DNA of 64,000 nt from Rubrivivax gelatinosus IL144 (GCF_000284255.1 NC_017075.1:62001-126000); one strand, 5' to 3'; counted from the first letter of the stretch, positions 45,405 through 55,451 are shown. The notes: generated by a model from the letters alone, not told the origin. A program made the numbers and translations.

Positions 45405-46259
45405 CTATGCGTGGGTCGATTTTTCGAGCGCGTGCTGGCCGTGGCCTTCGCCCAGCGTGCGTGCCAGCAGCGGCAGGCACGGCGCCAGCTGCTCGTGCAG
45501 CGTGTGCGGCGGGTTGGCGACGAAGACGCTGGAGCCCAGCATGCCGAAGCCGCGCGCGTCGGCCTGGGCCACCGTCAGGCGGGCGTTCAGCCAGCCCTTC
45601 TTGGCGTGCTTGTCGGCGGTGGCCTTCAGCCGCTGCGGCAGCTGGCGCGACTCCAGCAGCTGCAGCTGCGGCAGCCAGATGACGACGACGGCGTCGGCGA
45701 AACGCTCCAGCGCCTCGCGCAGCGCGGCCAGCGTGCGCGTGTAGTCGGTCTTGATCTCGTACGGCGGGTCGATCAGCACGACGCCGCGGCGCGTGGTCGG
45801 CGGCAGCTGCGACTTGAGCGACTCGAAGCCGTCCTTCATCGCCACCTGCACGTTCGGCGCGTCGGCCATGAACGAAGCCAGGATGCGGTGGTCGGTCGGG
45901 TGCAGCTCGAACAGGCGCAGCTGGTCCTGCGGCCGCAGCAGCATGCGCGCGATCGCCGGCGATCCCGGGTACTGCTTCAACGCGCCGTCGCCGTTGAAGG
46001 CGCGCACCTGGGCGACGTAGTCGGCCAGTGCCGGCGGCAGGTCGGCGGCGTCGTAGAGGCGTTCGATGCCGGCGGCGTATTCGGCCTTCTGGCGCGCGTA
46101 GCGCCCTTCGAGCGAATAACCGCCGGCGCCGGCGTGCGTGTCGACGACGCGGAAGCCTTTTTCCTTTTGCGCCATGTGGCGCAGCACCGCGACGAGAACG
46201 AGGTGCTTGAGTACGTCGGCATGGTTGCCGGCGTGGAACGCGTGTCGGTAGGCGAGCAT
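45405..46259 (-). CDS. rlmJ: 23S rRNA (adenine-2030-N6)-methyltransferase
   Basis: Methylates A2030 of 23S rRNA with SAM. The 284-residue protein has the start MLAYRHAFHAGNHADVLKHLVLV and the SAM-binding DTHAGAGGYSLEGRYA. The catalytic loop DPPYEIKTDY (class-I N6-adenine type, D/N-PPY) and a C-terminal GSSVFVANPPHTL are present. The ATG at 46259 is the family start. It lies 12 bp upstream of the barrel-like gene on the same strand and is divergent from the OYE gene. Confidence 0.94.
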   Translation of the reverse strand: MLAYRHAFHAGNHADVLKHLVLVAVLRHMAQKEKGFRVVDTHAGAGGYSLEGRYARQKAEYAAGIERLYDAADLPPALADYVAQVRAFNGDGALKQYPGSPAIARMLLRPQDQLRLFELHPTDHRILASFMADAPNVQVAMKDGFESLKSQLPPTTRRGVVLIDPPYEIKTDYTRTLAALREALERFADAVVVIWLPQLQLLESRQLPQRLKATADKHAKKGWLNARLTVAQADARGFGMLGSSVFVANPPHTLHEQLAPCLPLLARTLGEGHGQHALEKSTHA

Positions 46260-46320
46260 GGGGCCGGACTGTGCCATGCCCGGCCTGCAAGGAATGCTGC
46301 GCCGCAGTAATCTTGCCGGC

Positions 46321-47421
46321 ATGAGCACCCTCTTCGACCCTATCCGCTACGGCGACATCGATGCCGGCTCGCGCATCGTCATGGCCCCGCTGACCCGCAA
46401 CCGCGCCAGCGCCGGCCAGGTTCCCAACGACCTGATGGTCGAGTACTACCGCCAGCGTGCGAACCCGGCCACCGGCGCCGGCCTGATCGTCACCGAGGCG
46501 GCGCAGATCTGCCCCGAAGGCCAGGGCTACCTGGACACGCCGGGGATCTACTCGCCCGAGCAGGTCGCCGCCTGGCGCCGCATCGCCGAGGCGATCCACG
46601 CCGAAGGCGGCCGCGCCGTGATCCAGCTCTGGCACGTCGGCCGCATCTCGCACGTCTCGCTGCAGCCCGGCGGCGTGGCGCCGGTGTCGTCCACGGCACG
46701 CCCGGCCAAGTCCAAGACCTTCACCGCCGACGGCTTCGTCGACTGCTCGGCGCCGCGTGCGCTGCGCACCGACGAGATCCCGGGCATCGTCGCCGCCTAC
46801 GTGCACGCCGCACGCTGCGCCGTCGAGGCCGGCTTCGACGGCGTCGAGGTGCATGCCGCCAACGGCTACCTGATCGAGCAGTTTCTGCGCGACAGCATCA
46901 ACGACCGCACCGACGCCTACGGCGGCTCGCCCGAGAACCGCGTGCGCCTGTTCGTCGAGGTGCTGACGGCGGTGGCCGGCGCCATCGGCGGCGGCCGCAC
47001 CGGCGTGCGCATTTCGCCGGTGACGCCGGTCAACGACGCCGCGCAGGACAGCGACGCGCAGTCGCTGTACGCGCTGGCGCTGGACAAGGTCGCCCACCTG
47101 GGCCTGGCCTTCGTGCACGTCGTCGAAGGCCAGACCGGCGGCGCGCGCGACGTCGCGCCCTTCGACTACGCCGCGCTGCGCCGCCACTTCGCCGGCGCGT
47201 GGATCGTCAACAACGGCTACGACCGGGAGATGGCGCTGCAAGCCGTGGCCTCGGGCGCGGCCGACGCGGTGGCCTTCGGCCGGCCGTTCATCGCCAACCC
47301 CGACCTCGGCCTGCGCCTCAAGCGCGGCGCGGCGCTGAATGCGCTGAACGTGCCCAAGCTCTACGGCGGCGGGGCCGAGGGCTACACCGACTACCCGACG
47401 CTGGATGCCGCCAGCGCCTGA
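46321..47421 (+). CDS. Old yellow enzyme family ene-reductase (NemA-like)
   Basis: An FMN-dependent NADPH oxidoreductase that reduces activated alkenes, nitrate esters or N-ethylmaleimide in its relatives. The 366-residue barrel has APLTRNRASAGQVPNDLMVEYY, IQLWHVGRISH and the classical HAANGYLIEQFLRDSINDRTDAYGGSPENR, which includes the substrate-binding His and Asn. The physiological substrate is unknown. The end overlaps the next gene by 17 bp, so the two are coupled. The start lies 61 bp from the divergent rlmJ. Confidence 0.92.
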   Translation: MSTLFDPIRYGDIDAGSRIVMAPLTRNRASAGQVPNDLMVEYYRQRANPATGAGLIVTEAAQICPEGQGYLDTPGIYSPEQVAAWRRIAEAIHAEGGRAVIQLWHVGRISHVSLQPGGVAPVSSTARPAKSKTFTADGFVDCSAPRALRTDEIPGIVAAYVHAARCAVEAGFDGVEVHAANGYLIEQFLRDSINDRTDAYGGSPENRVRLFVEVLTAVAGAIGGGRTGVRISPVTPVNDAAQDSDAQSLYALALDKVAHLGLAFVHVVEGQTGGARDVAPFDYAALRRHFAGAWIVNNGYDREMALQAVASGAADAVAFGRPFIANPDLGLRLKRGAALNALNVPKLYGGGAEGYTDYPTLDAASA

Positions 47422-48475
47422 GGGCGCTGATTCCACGGCGCGGGCGCGGCGCATCGCCGCCACGCTCGCGCTGGCGGTGCTGGCCGCGCTCGGCGCCCAG
47501 GCCGTCGGGCTGCCGCTGCCGTGGATGCTGGGGCCGCTGCTGGCGACCGCCGCCTTCGGCGTCGCCGGCCGCCCGGTGGCGGCGTCGCAGCGGCTGCGCA
47601 ATCTCGGGCTGGCGCTGCTGGGCGTCGCGCTCGGGCTGTATTTCACGCCGCCGGTCGTCGCCCTGATCGGCCGGCTGGCGCCGGCCATCGCCGCCGGCGT
47701 CGTCTGGGCGCTGGCGCTGGGCTACGTCTTCTACCGCGTGCTGCTGGCGCGCCACGGCGGCGAGCGCGCGACCTGCTTCTACGCCGCGGCGATCGGCGGC
47801 GCCTCGGAGATGGCGCTGCTGGCCGAACGCGCCGGCGGCCGTGTCGACCAGGTCGCCGCGGCGCATTCGCTGCGCGTGCTGCTGGTCGTGACCATCGTGC
47901 CGGTGGCGCTGAAGCTGCTGGGCGTTCATGGCCTGGACGCGGCGAGCACGGCCTCGGCCACGGTGCGCCCGCTGGGCCTGCTGATGCTGGCTGCGGGCGC
48001 CGCCGTGGCGGTCTGGATCCTGTGTCGGCTGAAGGCGCCGAACCCCTGGGTGCTGGGGCCGCTGCTCGCGACCGCCTTGCCGACGGCGCTGGGCGCCGAG
48101 CTGTCGGCGCTGCCGCCGGGCACCAGCGGCTTCGCGCAGCTCGTCATCGGCGTCGCGCTGGGCATCCGCTTCACGCCGGAGTTCGCGCACGCGGCGCCGC
48201 GCTGGCTGGCCAGCGTCGCCGCCGGCACGCTGGCGATGCTCGTGGTTTCAGCCGGTTTCGCCGCGCTGCTGGCACGCGCCACCGGCCTGCACCCGGCGAC
48301 GGCGCTGCTGGCGACGACGCCCGGCGGCATCGCCGAGATGGCGATCACGGCCAAGGTGCTGCAGCTCGGCGTGCCGGTCGTGACGGCGTTCCAGGTCGTG
48401 CGCTACGTCGCGGTGCTGACGCTGATGCCGGTGCTGTACCGCGCCGAATGCCGGCGCGTCGGCCTCAGGCCTTGA
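47405..48475 (+). CDS. AbrB-type membrane protein (ammonia monooxygenase-like duplication)
   Basis: A 356-residue protein of about ten hydrophobic helices in two similar halves: PWMLGPLLATAAFGVAGRPV is echoed by PWVLGPLLATALPTALGAEL, and GGASEMALLAERAGG by TPGGIAEMAITAKVLQ. This is the AbrB duplication family (once annotated as ammonia monooxygenase), thought to be a transport or regulatory membrane protein. The function is unproven. The start overlaps the OYE gene by 17 bp. The end is convergent with the MOSC gene, overlapping 11 bp. Confidence 0.85.
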   Translation: MPPAPEGADSTARARRIAATLALAVLAALGAQAVGLPLPWMLGPLLATAAFGVAGRPVAASQRLRNLGLALLGVALGLYFTPPVVALIGRLAPAIAAGVVWALALGYVFYRVLLARHGGERATCFYAAAIGGASEMALLAERAGGRVDQVAAAHSLRVLLVVTIVPVALKLLGVHGLDAASTASATVRPLGLLMLAAGAAVAVWILCRLKAPNPWVLGPLLATALPTALGAELSALPPGTSGFAQLVIGVALGIRFTPEFAHAAPRWLASVAAGTLAMLVVSAGFAALLARATGLHPATALLATTPGGIAEMAITAKVLQLGVPVVTAFQVVRYVAVLTLMPVLYRAECRRVGLRP

Positions 48476-49031
48476 CGCGGGCGCGGAACAGTTCGCGGAT
48501 GCTCACTTCGCGCGGGCCCGGCACCAGCTCGAAGTTCTGGCCGGCGGCGATCGTGCCCGGCTCGATCACCGCCAGGTAGCTGCCGCAGAAACCCGACTGC
48601 GCCATCAGCTTGGAGGCCTGCGCGAAACCCATCACCGCGTTGAACTTGAAGCAGGGGAAGCGCGGCTCGCTGACGGCCAGCACGCAGCCGGGGAAGACGA
48701 GCCGGTCGCCGACGTAGAGGCCGTCCTCGAGCACGCCTTCGAGCGTCAGGTTCTCGCCCAGCGCGCCCGGCGGCAGCGAGTCGTCCCAGCCCGAGACCTG
48801 GGCCTGCGCGCGCACCGTGCGCCAGAACGCGTAGTGCTCGCTCGGGTAGGCGTAGACGGCCTTGCTCAGCCCGCCGTGCACCGACAGGTCGGCCTGCTCG
48901 TCGCCGGCCAGGCCCAGCGGCTGCACGGCCACCTCGCCCTCGACCGGACGCTTGTCGATTGCCGTCAGCACCTTGCGCTGGCCGATCAGGCGTTCGTGCG
49001 CCAGCCCGACGTTGACGCTGAGCAGCTTCAT
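48465..49031 (-). CDS. MOSC-domain protein (YiiM-like)
   Basis: A 188-residue MOSC domain, the fold that carries sulfur or binds molybdenum cofactor. The conserved Cys lies in SEPRFPCFKFNAVMG, and LAGDEQADLSVHGGLSKAVYAYPSEHY and PGALGENLTLEGVLEDGLYVGDRLV match the YiiM relatives. YiiM of E. coli works in the reduction of N-hydroxylated compounds together with molybdenum enzymes, which I infer by family only. The ATG 49031 start is clear. No sulfite or molybdenum oxidase gene is adjacent. Confidence 0.88.
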   Translation of the reverse strand: MKLLSVNVGLAHERLIGQRKVLTAIDKRPVEGEVAVQPLGLAGDEQADLSVHGGLSKAVYAYPSEHYAFWRTVRAQAQVSGWDDSLPPGALGENLTLEGVLEDGLYVGDRLVFPGCVLAVSEPRFPCFKFNAVMGFAQASKLMAQSGFCGSYLAVIEPGTIAAGQNFELVPGPREVSIRELFRARVKA

Positions 49032-49249
49032 CGTGAATACCCGCCCCGCAGTGCGGTGCGCGGCATTGAACTATTCAGAATTTGCATAGGGTTGTCAGTC
49101 GTCGTGGGTACGAGGCGATTACATTGTTCGCGCACTTTATGTTGAGCCCGGGAGGGCCCCGGGGCGGGCGGCATCCGGTGAACTTCTCCGCAAGGGGGAG
49201 CTGACCTGATTCCGCCTTTTTTGACTGTCCGAAGAGAACTGGAGTGTCC

Positions 49250-51118
49250 ATGAACCGTCCCGCGATGGAAGGCCTGCAGCTGAACGTGCCCGAGTACGTC
49301 AAGCACAGCCGCCTGGTGGCCTGGGTGGCCGAGATCGCCGCGCTGACTGAAGCCGCCGACATCCACTGGTGCGATGGCTCCGAAGCCGAGTACGACGCGC
49401 TGTGCGCACGCCTGGTCGAAGCGGGCACGATGCAGCGCCTGAACCCGGCGCTGCGCCCCAACAGCTACCTCGCCAAGAGCGACCCGAGCGACGTCGCACG
49501 CGTCGAGGACCGCACCTTCATCTGCAGCGCCAAGAAGGAAGACGCCGGCCCGACCAACAACTGGATGGCCCCGGCCGAGATGCGCGCGCTGCTGCAGACC
49601 GGCGAGAAGGCGCTGTTCAAGGGCGCGATGAAGGGCCGCACGCTCTACGTCATCCCGTTCTCGATGGGCCCGCTGGGCTCGCACATCGCCCACATCGGCG
49701 TCGAGCTCAGCGACAGCGCCTACGTCGCGACGAACATGCGCCTGATGACGCGCATGGGCAAGGCCGTGTACGACGTGCTCGGCAGCGACGGCGAGTTCGT
49801 GCCCTGCGTGCACACCGTCGGCGCGCCGCTGGAGCCGGGCCAGCAGGACGTCTCCTGGCCCTGCAACAAGACCAAGTACATCGTGCACTACCCCGAGACG
49901 CACGAGATCTGGAGCTACGGCTCGGGCTACGGCGGCAACGCGCTGCTGGGCAAGAAGTGCTTCGCGCTGCGCATCGCCTCGACGATGGGCCGCGAGCAGG
50001 GCTGGCTGGCCGAGCACATGACGGTGCTGGGCGTCACCAGCCCCGAGGGCCGCAAGTACCACATCGCCGCCGCCTTCCCGAGCGCCTGCGGCAAGACCAA
50101 CTTCGCGATGCTCGTGCCGCCGGCCGGCTACGACGGCTGGAAGGTCACGACCATCGGTGACGACATCGCCTGGATCAAGCCGGGTGCGGACGGCCGCCTG
50201 TACGCGATCAACCCCGAGGCCGGCTACTTCGGCGTCGCCCCGGGCACGAACTACAAGACGAATCCGAACTGCATGGATTCGATCAAGGGCGACACGATCT
50301 TCACCAACGTCGCGCTGACCGACGACGGCGACGTCTGGTGGGAAGGCATGACCGACACGCCGCCGGCGCACCTGATCGACTGGCAAGGCAAGGACTGGAC
50401 GCCGGCCATCGCCAAGGAGACCGGCGCCAAGGCCGCGCACCCGAACGCGCGCTTCACGGTGTCGTCGATCCACAACCCGGTGCTCGACGCCGACTACGAC
50501 AACGCCGCCGGCGTGCCGATCGACGCTTTCGTCTTCGGCGGCCGCCGCTCCACGACCGTGCCGCTGGTGACCGAGGCGCGCAACTGGACCGAAGGCGTCT
50601 ACATGGCCGCGACGATGGGCTCGGAGACGACCGCCGCCGCCGCCGGTGCGCAAGGCGTCGTGCGCCGCGACCCGTTCGCGATGCTGCCGTTCTGCGGCTA
50701 CAACATGGCCGAGTACTTCCAGCACTGGCTGGACACCGGCGCCAAGCTGCAGTCGCAAGGCGCCAAGCTGCCGCGCATCTACTGCGTCAACTGGTTCCGC
50801 AAGGGCGCCGACGGCAAGTTCGTCTGGCCGGGCTACGGCGACAACATGCGCGTGCTGGAGTGGATGCTCAAGCGCGCCGACGGCACGGCCGGCGACGGCG
50901 TCGAGAACGTCTTCGGCGTCAGCCCGCGCTACGAAGACCTGCGCTGGGACGGCCTGGCCTTCACGAAGGAACAGTTCGACAGCGTGATCGGCGTCGACCC
51001 GGAAGCCTGGAAGCAGGAGCTCAAGCTGCACGCCGAACTCTTCAAGCAGCTCGCCGCCGGCCTGCCGGCCGAACTGCCGGCGACGATGGCGCGCATCGAG
51101 GAGCGCCTCTCGGCCTGA
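49250..51118 (+). CDS. pckG: Phosphoenolpyruvate carboxykinase (GTP)
   Basis: Interconverts oxaloacetate and PEP with GTP, the key step of gluconeogenesis. It is 622 residues long. The kinase-1a loop [12 protein letters not shown] carries the hyper-reactive Cys280. Further signatures are [17 protein letters not shown] (substrate), [22 protein letters not shown] (metal) and [18 protein letters not shown]. This is the GTP class (about 600 residues), not the ATP class of E. coli. ATG 49250 follows GGAG. The 218 bp before it, 49032-49249, hold no obvious gene. A terminator follows at 51164. Confidence 0.96.
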   Translation: MNRPAMEGLQLNVPEYVKHSRLVAWVAEIAALTEAADIHWCDGSEAEYDALCARLVEAGTMQRLNPALRPNSYLAKSDPSDVARVEDRTFICSAKKEDAGPTNNWMAPAEMRALLQTGEKALFKGAMKGRTLYVIPFSMGPLGSHIAHIGVELSDSAYVATNMRLMTRMGKAVYDVLGSDGEFVPCVHTVGAPLEPGQQDVSWPCNKTKYIVHYPETHEIWSYGSGYGGNALLGKKCFALRIASTMGREQGWLAEHMTVLGVTSPEGRKYHIAAAFPSACGKTNFAMLVPPAGYDGWKVTTIGDDIAWIKPGADGRLYAINPEAGYFGVAPGTNYKTNPNCMDSIKGDTIFTNVALTDDGDVWWEGMTDTPPAHLIDWQGKDWTPAIAKETGAKAAHPNARFTVSSIHNPVLDADYDNAAGVPIDAFVFGGRRSTTVPLVTEARNWTEGVYMAATMGSETTAAAAGAQGVVRRDPFAMLPFCGYNMAEYFQHWLDTGAKLQSQGAKLPRIYCVNWFRKGADGKFVWPGYGDNMRVLEWMLKRADGTAGDGVENVFGVSPRYEDLRWDGLAFTKEQFDSVIGVDPEAWKQELKLHAELFKQLAAGLPAELPATMARIEERLSA

Positions 51119-51163
51119 TCCCCCGCCGGCGCCGTGCCCGTCACGGCCCGTGCGAGACTGCGA

Positions 51164-51188
51164 CGCCCGGCTCCGGCCGGGCGTTTTT
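51164..51188 (+). terminator. Intrinsic terminator after pckG
   Basis: CGCCCGGC (51164-51171) pairs with GCCGGGCG (51176-51183) around TCCG, and five T residues follow. It ends pckG transcription 20 bp before the phosphoesterase start, so the latter has its own promoter or depends on readthrough. Confidence 0.9.
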
Positions 51189-51207
51189 CTTTGCTGCACG
51201 CGCCACG

Positions 51208-51975
51208 ATGAAGATCCAGCTGCTGTCGGACCTGCACCTCGAAAGCGAGAGCTTCGACCCCGAGCCCGCGCCCGGCGCCGAGCTGCTGGTGCTGGGCGGC
51301 GACATCGACGCGACCTGGACCGCCTACGAACGTTTCGCCGGCTGGCCGGTGCCGGTGCTGGTCGTCGCCGGCAACCACGAGTTCGACGGCCGCGAGCTCG
51401 ACGAAGCCTGGCCGCAACTGGCCGAGACCTGCGCACGCCACGGCCTGAAGCTGCTGGAGCGCGAGACCGTCGTCGTCGAAGCCGCCGACGGCCGCCGCAT
51501 CCGCTTCGCCGGCACCGTGCGCTGGAACGACTTCGACCTCTTCGGCGCCGCCGAGCGCGAGCGTTCGCAGCGCGCCGCCGCCTATTTCATGCGGCTGATG
51601 GACGCGCGCCGCGGCGGCCAGCCTTTCGACGTGCAGGCGGTGCGTACCGAAGCGCTGGCCTGCCGCGCCTGGCTGGAAGCGACGCTCGCCGAGCCGGCGC
51701 GCGGGCGCTGGGACGCCAGCGTCGTCGTCACCCATTTCGCGCCCAGCCTGAAGAGCGCCGATCCGCGCTACGGCCGCCAGCCGGCGACGGCGAGCTTCTG
51801 CAACGCCGACGACGACCTGATCGTGCGTGCCGACCTGTGGCTGCACGGCCACCTGCACTGCCGCCACGACTACCGCGCCGGCGCGCGGCCCGGCCGCGTC
51901 GTCTGCCAGGCGCGTGGGCTGGCGAAAAAAGGCGAGCACGAAGGGCTGGACCCGTTCAAGCTGATCGAGATCTGA
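51208..51975 (+). CDS. Calcineurin-like metallophosphoesterase
   Basis: A 255-residue metallophosphoesterase with all five family motifs: SDLHLE, GGDID, GNHEF, VVTHFAPS and HGHLHCRHD. These coordinate two metals. Its substrate cannot be told from the sequence; relatives act on phosphodiesters or cyclic nucleotides. It has ATG 51208 with no strong Shine-Dalgarno. It lies after the pckG terminator and before usp on the same strand. Confidence 0.88.
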   Translation: MKIQLLSDLHLESESFDPEPAPGAELLVLGGDIDATWTAYERFAGWPVPVLVVAGNHEFDGRELDEAWPQLAETCARHGLKLLERETVVVEAADGRRIRFAGTVRWNDFDLFGAAERERSQRAAAYFMRLMDARRGGQPFDVQAVRTEALACRAWLEATLAEPARGRWDASVVVTHFAPSLKSADPRYGRQPATASFCNADDDLIVRADLWLHGHLHCRHDYRAGARPGRVVCQARGLAKKGEHEGLDPFKLIEI

Positions 51976-52053
51976 GCCCGCTGCTGGGGAGAAGGCAGCC
52001 GGCGCGGCGGCTCGGTGCCACACTCGGTGCACCATAACAAGGAGACCGAGCGC

Positions 52054-52476
52054 ATGAAGATCCTCGCCGCCGTCGATGGCAGCCCGTTCACCAAGCGCAT
52101 GCTGGCCTATCTCGCCGCACACGACGACTGGTTCGGCGGCCAGCACGAGTACACCGTCGTCAACGCCGTCGGCCCGGTGCCGCCGCGCGCCGCGGCGGTG
52201 CTCGACAAGGCCGTGCTGAAGTCCCACTACGAGGACGAGGCCGAGAAGGTGTTCAAGCCGATCCGTGCCTTCTTCCAGAAGCAGGGCATCAAGGCGAACT
52301 ACGTCTTCAAGGCCGGCCCGGCAGCCGAGGTCATCGTCGCGCAGGCCGAGAAGGGCGACTACGACCTTCTCGTGCTCGGCTCGCACGGCTACGGCAGCTT
52401 CGCCAACCTCGTGCTCGGGTCGGTGGCGACCAAGGTGCTGGCGCGCTGCAAGACGCCGGCGCTCTTGATCCGCTGA
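52054..52476 (+). CDS. Universal stress protein (UspA family)
   Basis: A 140-residue single Usp domain. The start MKILAAVDGSPFTKRML and the C-terminal GSHGYGSFANLVLGSVATKVLARC form the ATP-binding signature G-x2-G-x9-G-S, so it should bind ATP. Start ATG 52054 follows AAGGAG. Usp proteins act in survival under stress or growth arrest; the specific role is unknown. The stop is two bases from that of the convergent tetR gene. Confidence 0.93.
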   Translation: MKILAAVDGSPFTKRMLAYLAAHDDWFGGQHEYTVVNAVGPVPPRAAAVLDKAVLKSHYEDEAEKVFKPIRAFFQKQGIKANYVFKAGPAAEVIVAQAEKGDYDLLVLGSHGYGSFANLVLGSVATKVLARCKTPALLIR

Positions 52477-52477
52477 G

Positions 52478-53086
52478 TCAGCCGGCTGCGCGCGGGCGCA
52501 GCCCGTTCATGCAGACCGCGAGCACCCACTCGACGATCTGCTCGTCGCTGTAGCGGCCGCCGGCCTTCAGATAGGCCGGCACCGGGTCGCAGGCGCGAGC
52601 GAAGATCGTGTACAGCGCCACCTCGGGCGGCAGCGCCGGGTCGATGTCGCCGTCGGCCTGGGCCTGCACGATCCACTCGCCCAGGCGCTCGCTGACGTCC
52701 ATCAGCAGGTCCAGGTAGGCCTTGTTGGCCAGCAGCTCGGCACGCAGCGTCGAGTTCTGCGAGGGCAGCGACGGCATCTCGCCGGCGATCTGCAGGTGCA
52801 GCGCCCAGCGTGTCACCGAGGCCAGCCGGTCGACGGCACGTTCGGCGTCCTGGCTCTCGACGATGCTGCGCGTCTGCTCGAGCAGCCGCACCATCGCCGC
52901 GGCGGCCAGGGCCTCCTTCGACGGGAAGTGTTTGTACAGGCTCGCCTTGGCGATGCCGACGTCGGCCGCCACCTCGTCGACCGTCATCAGGTCGAAGCCT
53001 TTTTCGGCGAGCAGCCGATTGACCGAGGCGACGATCGCGTCTTCGCGAACCCTCAGCACCTGTTCGCGAAACGACAGTCTTGCCAT
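52478..53086 (-). CDS. TetR/AcrR-family regulator
   Basis: A 202-residue repressor type. The N-terminal helix-turn-helix reads ALMTVDEVAADVGIAKASLYKHFPSKEAL-like (LMTVDEVAADVGIAKASLYKHF, about residues 33-54), and the rest is a helical ligand domain. Ligand and target are unknown. No efflux gene is adjacent. The start MARLSFREQVLRVREDAIVASV is close to the usual TetR beginning. Confidence 0.88.
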   Translation of the reverse strand: MARLSFREQVLRVREDAIVASVNRLLAEKGFDLMTVDEVAADVGIAKASLYKHFPSKEALAAAAMVRLLEQTRSIVESQDAERAVDRLASVTRWALHLQIAGEMPSLPSQNSTLRAELLANKAYLDLLMDVSERLGEWIVQAQADGDIDPALPPEVALYTIFARACDPVPAYLKAGGRYSDEQIVEWVLAVCMNGLRPRAAG

Positions 53087-53136
53087 GCGGAAATTCTATC
53101 GGCGCCGCCGGGCGCCGGCCGGTGGGAGGACGCTGC

Positions 53137-53343
53137 TCAGCCTGCCGGGGAGGGCGCGGGAGCGGCGGCGGGATGTTGCGCCGCCGGGGCGTGCAGGGCG
53201 CGCGCTTCCTCCTCGGCCTGCAGCACGGCTTCGAGGCCGAAGCAGGTGCCGAGATCCGCGGCGTCGGGCACGTGGTGACGGGCCGCCGGGTGCGTGCGCC
53301 GCGTCAGGCGGCGCCACCAGCCGGTCGTGCGTGCTGCGGTCAT
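53137..53343 (-). CDS. Small hypothetical protein
   Basis: A 68-residue frame starts ATG 53343 with AGGAG seven bases upstream. The sequence begins MTAARTTGWWRRLTRRTHPAARH, basic with tryptophans, and ends in an Ala/Pro-rich part (QHPAAAPAPSPAG). A short central part, ADLGTCFGLEAVLQAEEEARAL, could form a helix. I recognise no family. It lies in the gap between tetR and the Hsp70-like gene. The ribosome-binding site is the main support. Confidence 0.45.
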   Translation of the reverse strand: MTAARTTGWWRRLTRRTHPAARHHVPDAADLGTCFGLEAVLQAEEEARALHAPAAQHPAAAPAPSPAG

Positions 53344-53511
53344 GTCTCGTCTCCTCGTGTTGCCCTCTGTTACCAGCATCGGCGGTGGCGGCGCCGCGTG
53401 GAGTCAGGGTTGTCCCGTGAACGCGTGACGGCGTGACGAAGTGCACGGCGGCGATGCGGGGGCGTGACGGCGTCACTACAATCCGCGCCCCTTCGGCGAA
53501 CGGCAACCCCC

Positions 53512-54807
53512 ATGAACCCAGCATCCGGCTTCGCCGCGATCGACTTCGGCACCTCGAACTCGGGCATCGCCCTGCCCACGCCCGACGGCGTGCGCCTGGT
53601 CGAACTCGAACCCGGCCATCCGACGATGCCGACGGCGGTCTTCTATCGCCTCGACGAGGAGCACCCGGCGGCCGAGCCGACGCGGCTGTACGGCCGCGCC
53701 GCGATGGCGGCCTACGTCGAAGGCTACGACGGGCGGCTGATGCGCTCGATGAAGAGCCTGCTCGGCACCTCGCTGCTCGAGCAGACGACCGACCTCGGCG
53801 GCGGCCACTCGGTGCGTTATGTCGACGTCGTCGTCGGTTACCTGCGCCACCTGAAGCGTGCCGCCGAAGCCTCGGCTGGCGCGCCGCTGTCGCGTGTGGT
53901 GCTGGGCCGCCCGGTGTTCTTCGTCGACGACGACCCCGAGCGCGACGCCCTGGCCGCGGCGGCGCTGGAGGCCGCGGCGCGTGCCGCCGGCTTCGCCGAG
54001 ATCGCCTTCCAGTACGAGCCGATCGCCGCCGCGCTGGACCACGAACGCCACGTCGCCGCCGAGGAGCTGGTGCTCGTCGCCGACATCGGCGGCGGCACCT
54101 CGGACTTCTCGATCGTGCGGGTCGGCCCCGAGCGCCGCGGCCGCGCCGACCGGCGCGACGACATCCTCGCCAACCACGGCGTGCACGTCGCCGGCACCGA
54201 CTTCGACCGCCGCATCGAGCTCGACACGCTGATGCCGCTGCTCGGCTACCGCAGCTTCGGGCCGGCCGAAGCCGGCCGCGCGCCGCGCGAGGTGCCCAGC
54301 CGGATCTACTTCGACCTCGCGACCTGGCACCTGATCAACACCGTCTACAACCCGGCCCGCGTCGCCGAGCTGCGCCGGCTGAAGAGCTGGTACGCCGACA
54401 CGCTGCTGCACACGCGGCTGATGACGGTCGTCGAACATCGCCTGGGCCACGCCATGGTTGCCGAGGCCGAGCGCGCGAAGATCGAGGTCGCCGGTGCCGG
54501 GGCGGCCGAAGTCGACCTGTCGCTGGTCGAGTCCGGGCTGGCGACGACGGTGGAGTCGGCGGCGGTGGCCGCGGCGATCGAGTCCGACCTCGAACGCATC
54601 GTCGAGGCCGCGCGCGAGACGCTGCGCCGCGCCGGCGTCGCCGCCGAATCGGTCGGCACGCTGTACTTCACCGGCGGCTCGACCGGGCTGAACGCGCTGG
54701 TCGAACGCATCGCCGCCGCCTTCCCGGCGGCGCGCCGCGTGCGCGGCGACCGCTTCGCGAGCGTCGCGCAGGGTCTGGGCCTGCACGCGCGCGCGTTCTT
54801 CTCTTAA
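53512..54807 (+). CDS. Hsp70-like ATPase without substrate domain (YegD family)
   Basis: A 431-residue actin-fold ATPase. It carries the phosphate motifs IDFGTSNSGIAL (residues 10-21) and VADIGGGTSDFSIV, and the late TLYFTGGSTGLNALVERI, which marks the adenosine part. The length stops after the nucleotide domain, so the peptide-binding domain of DnaK is missing, as in YegD. The role is unknown; chaperone-related or regulatory activity is inferred. It is convergent with the UPF0149 gene, and the stops overlap. Confidence 0.88.
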   Translation: MNPASGFAAIDFGTSNSGIALPTPDGVRLVELEPGHPTMPTAVFYRLDEEHPAAEPTRLYGRAAMAAYVEGYDGRLMRSMKSLLGTSLLEQTTDLGGGHSVRYVDVVVGYLRHLKRAAEASAGAPLSRVVLGRPVFFVDDDPERDALAAAALEAAARAAGFAEIAFQYEPIAAALDHERHVAAEELVLVADIGGGTSDFSIVRVGPERRGRADRRDDILANHGVHVAGTDFDRRIELDTLMPLLGYRSFGPAEAGRAPREVPSRIYFDLATWHLINTVYNPARVAELRRLKSWYADTLLHTRLMTVVEHRLGHAMVAEAERAKIEVAGAGAAEVDLSLVESGLATTVESAAVAAAIESDLERIVEAARETLRRAGVAAESVGTLYFTGGSTGLNALVERIAAAFPAARRVRGDRFASVAQGLGLHARAFFS

Positions 54808-55451
54808 GACGGACGGCGCGGCTTGGCGCCGCGGCGCGCGGCCGGGCGCTTGGCGGCCGGTGCGGCCGCGGCGGCCCGCGGGCGCGAGACGTCGGCGATC
54901 AGCATCAGCGCGCGCACCAGGTCCTGCACCGCCTCGGCCAGGTCCTCGGCCGGCTCCAGCGTCTCGATGACGGCGACCAGCGCGTCGGCGTCCTCCAGGT
55001 CCTCGGGGTCGAAGTGGCGGTACAGCAGGGCCAGCGGCTCGACGAGTTCCGGATCTTCGATGGCCATCAGCGCCGGGAACAGCTCCATCGCCGCGGCGAA
55101 GCCGGCGACCCAGGGCAGCACCGCCTCGGACGGCGGCGCGTCTTCGTCGAGCTCGAAGATCCAGGGGTCGAACCAGTCGCGTGCGGCGACGGCGCGTTCG
55201 ATCTCGGCGTGGCGCCGGCGCACCAGGGCGTGCAGCTCGGTGGTCGGGTAGGTCGCCGGCAAGGCGCGGCCTTCGAGGTCGCTCACCCAGCGCAGCCACT
55301 GCGCCGGCGGCACGGTCTGCGGCTGCAGCACGACGCCGGCCAGAAAGCCGTCGAGCGCGACCGCGTCCAGCGGCTCCAGCGGCTCGGGCACGCGGTCGAG
55401 AAGGCTCTGCAGCCGGGTGATGTCGGCGTCGGTCAGCGGGGTCGTGTTCAT
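54804..55451 (-). CDS. UPF0149 (YecA/YgfB) family protein
   Basis: A 215-residue helical protein of the YecA/YgfB family. The N-terminal part contains [38 protein letters not shown], the family core (aldehyde-like LDG-FL-AGV pattern). An acidic middle ([35 protein letters not shown]) is followed by a basic Ala/Pro/Lys/Arg tail ([17 protein letters not shown]). The basic end replaces the zinc-binding SecA-like tail of YecA. The function is unknown. Confidence 0.8.
   Translation of the reverse strand: MNTTPLTDADITRLQSLLDRVPEPLEPLDAVALDGFLAGVVLQPQTVPPAQWLRWVSDLEGRALPATYPTTELHALVRRRHAEIERAVAARDWFDPWIFELDEDAPPSEAVLPWVAGFAAAMELFPALMAIEDPELVEPLALLYRHFDPEDLEDADALVAVIETLEPAEDLAEAVQDLVRALMLIADVSRPRAAAAAPAAKRPAARRGAKPRRPS

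Noticed and set aside
43954..47688. A minus-strand open frame of over 1200 codons through the rlmJ and OYE region
   Set aside because: Only its part up to 45393 has a signal peptide and sensible composition. The rest is the mirror of the plus-strand OYE and AbrB genes and of rlmJ in another frame, as expected at this GC content.
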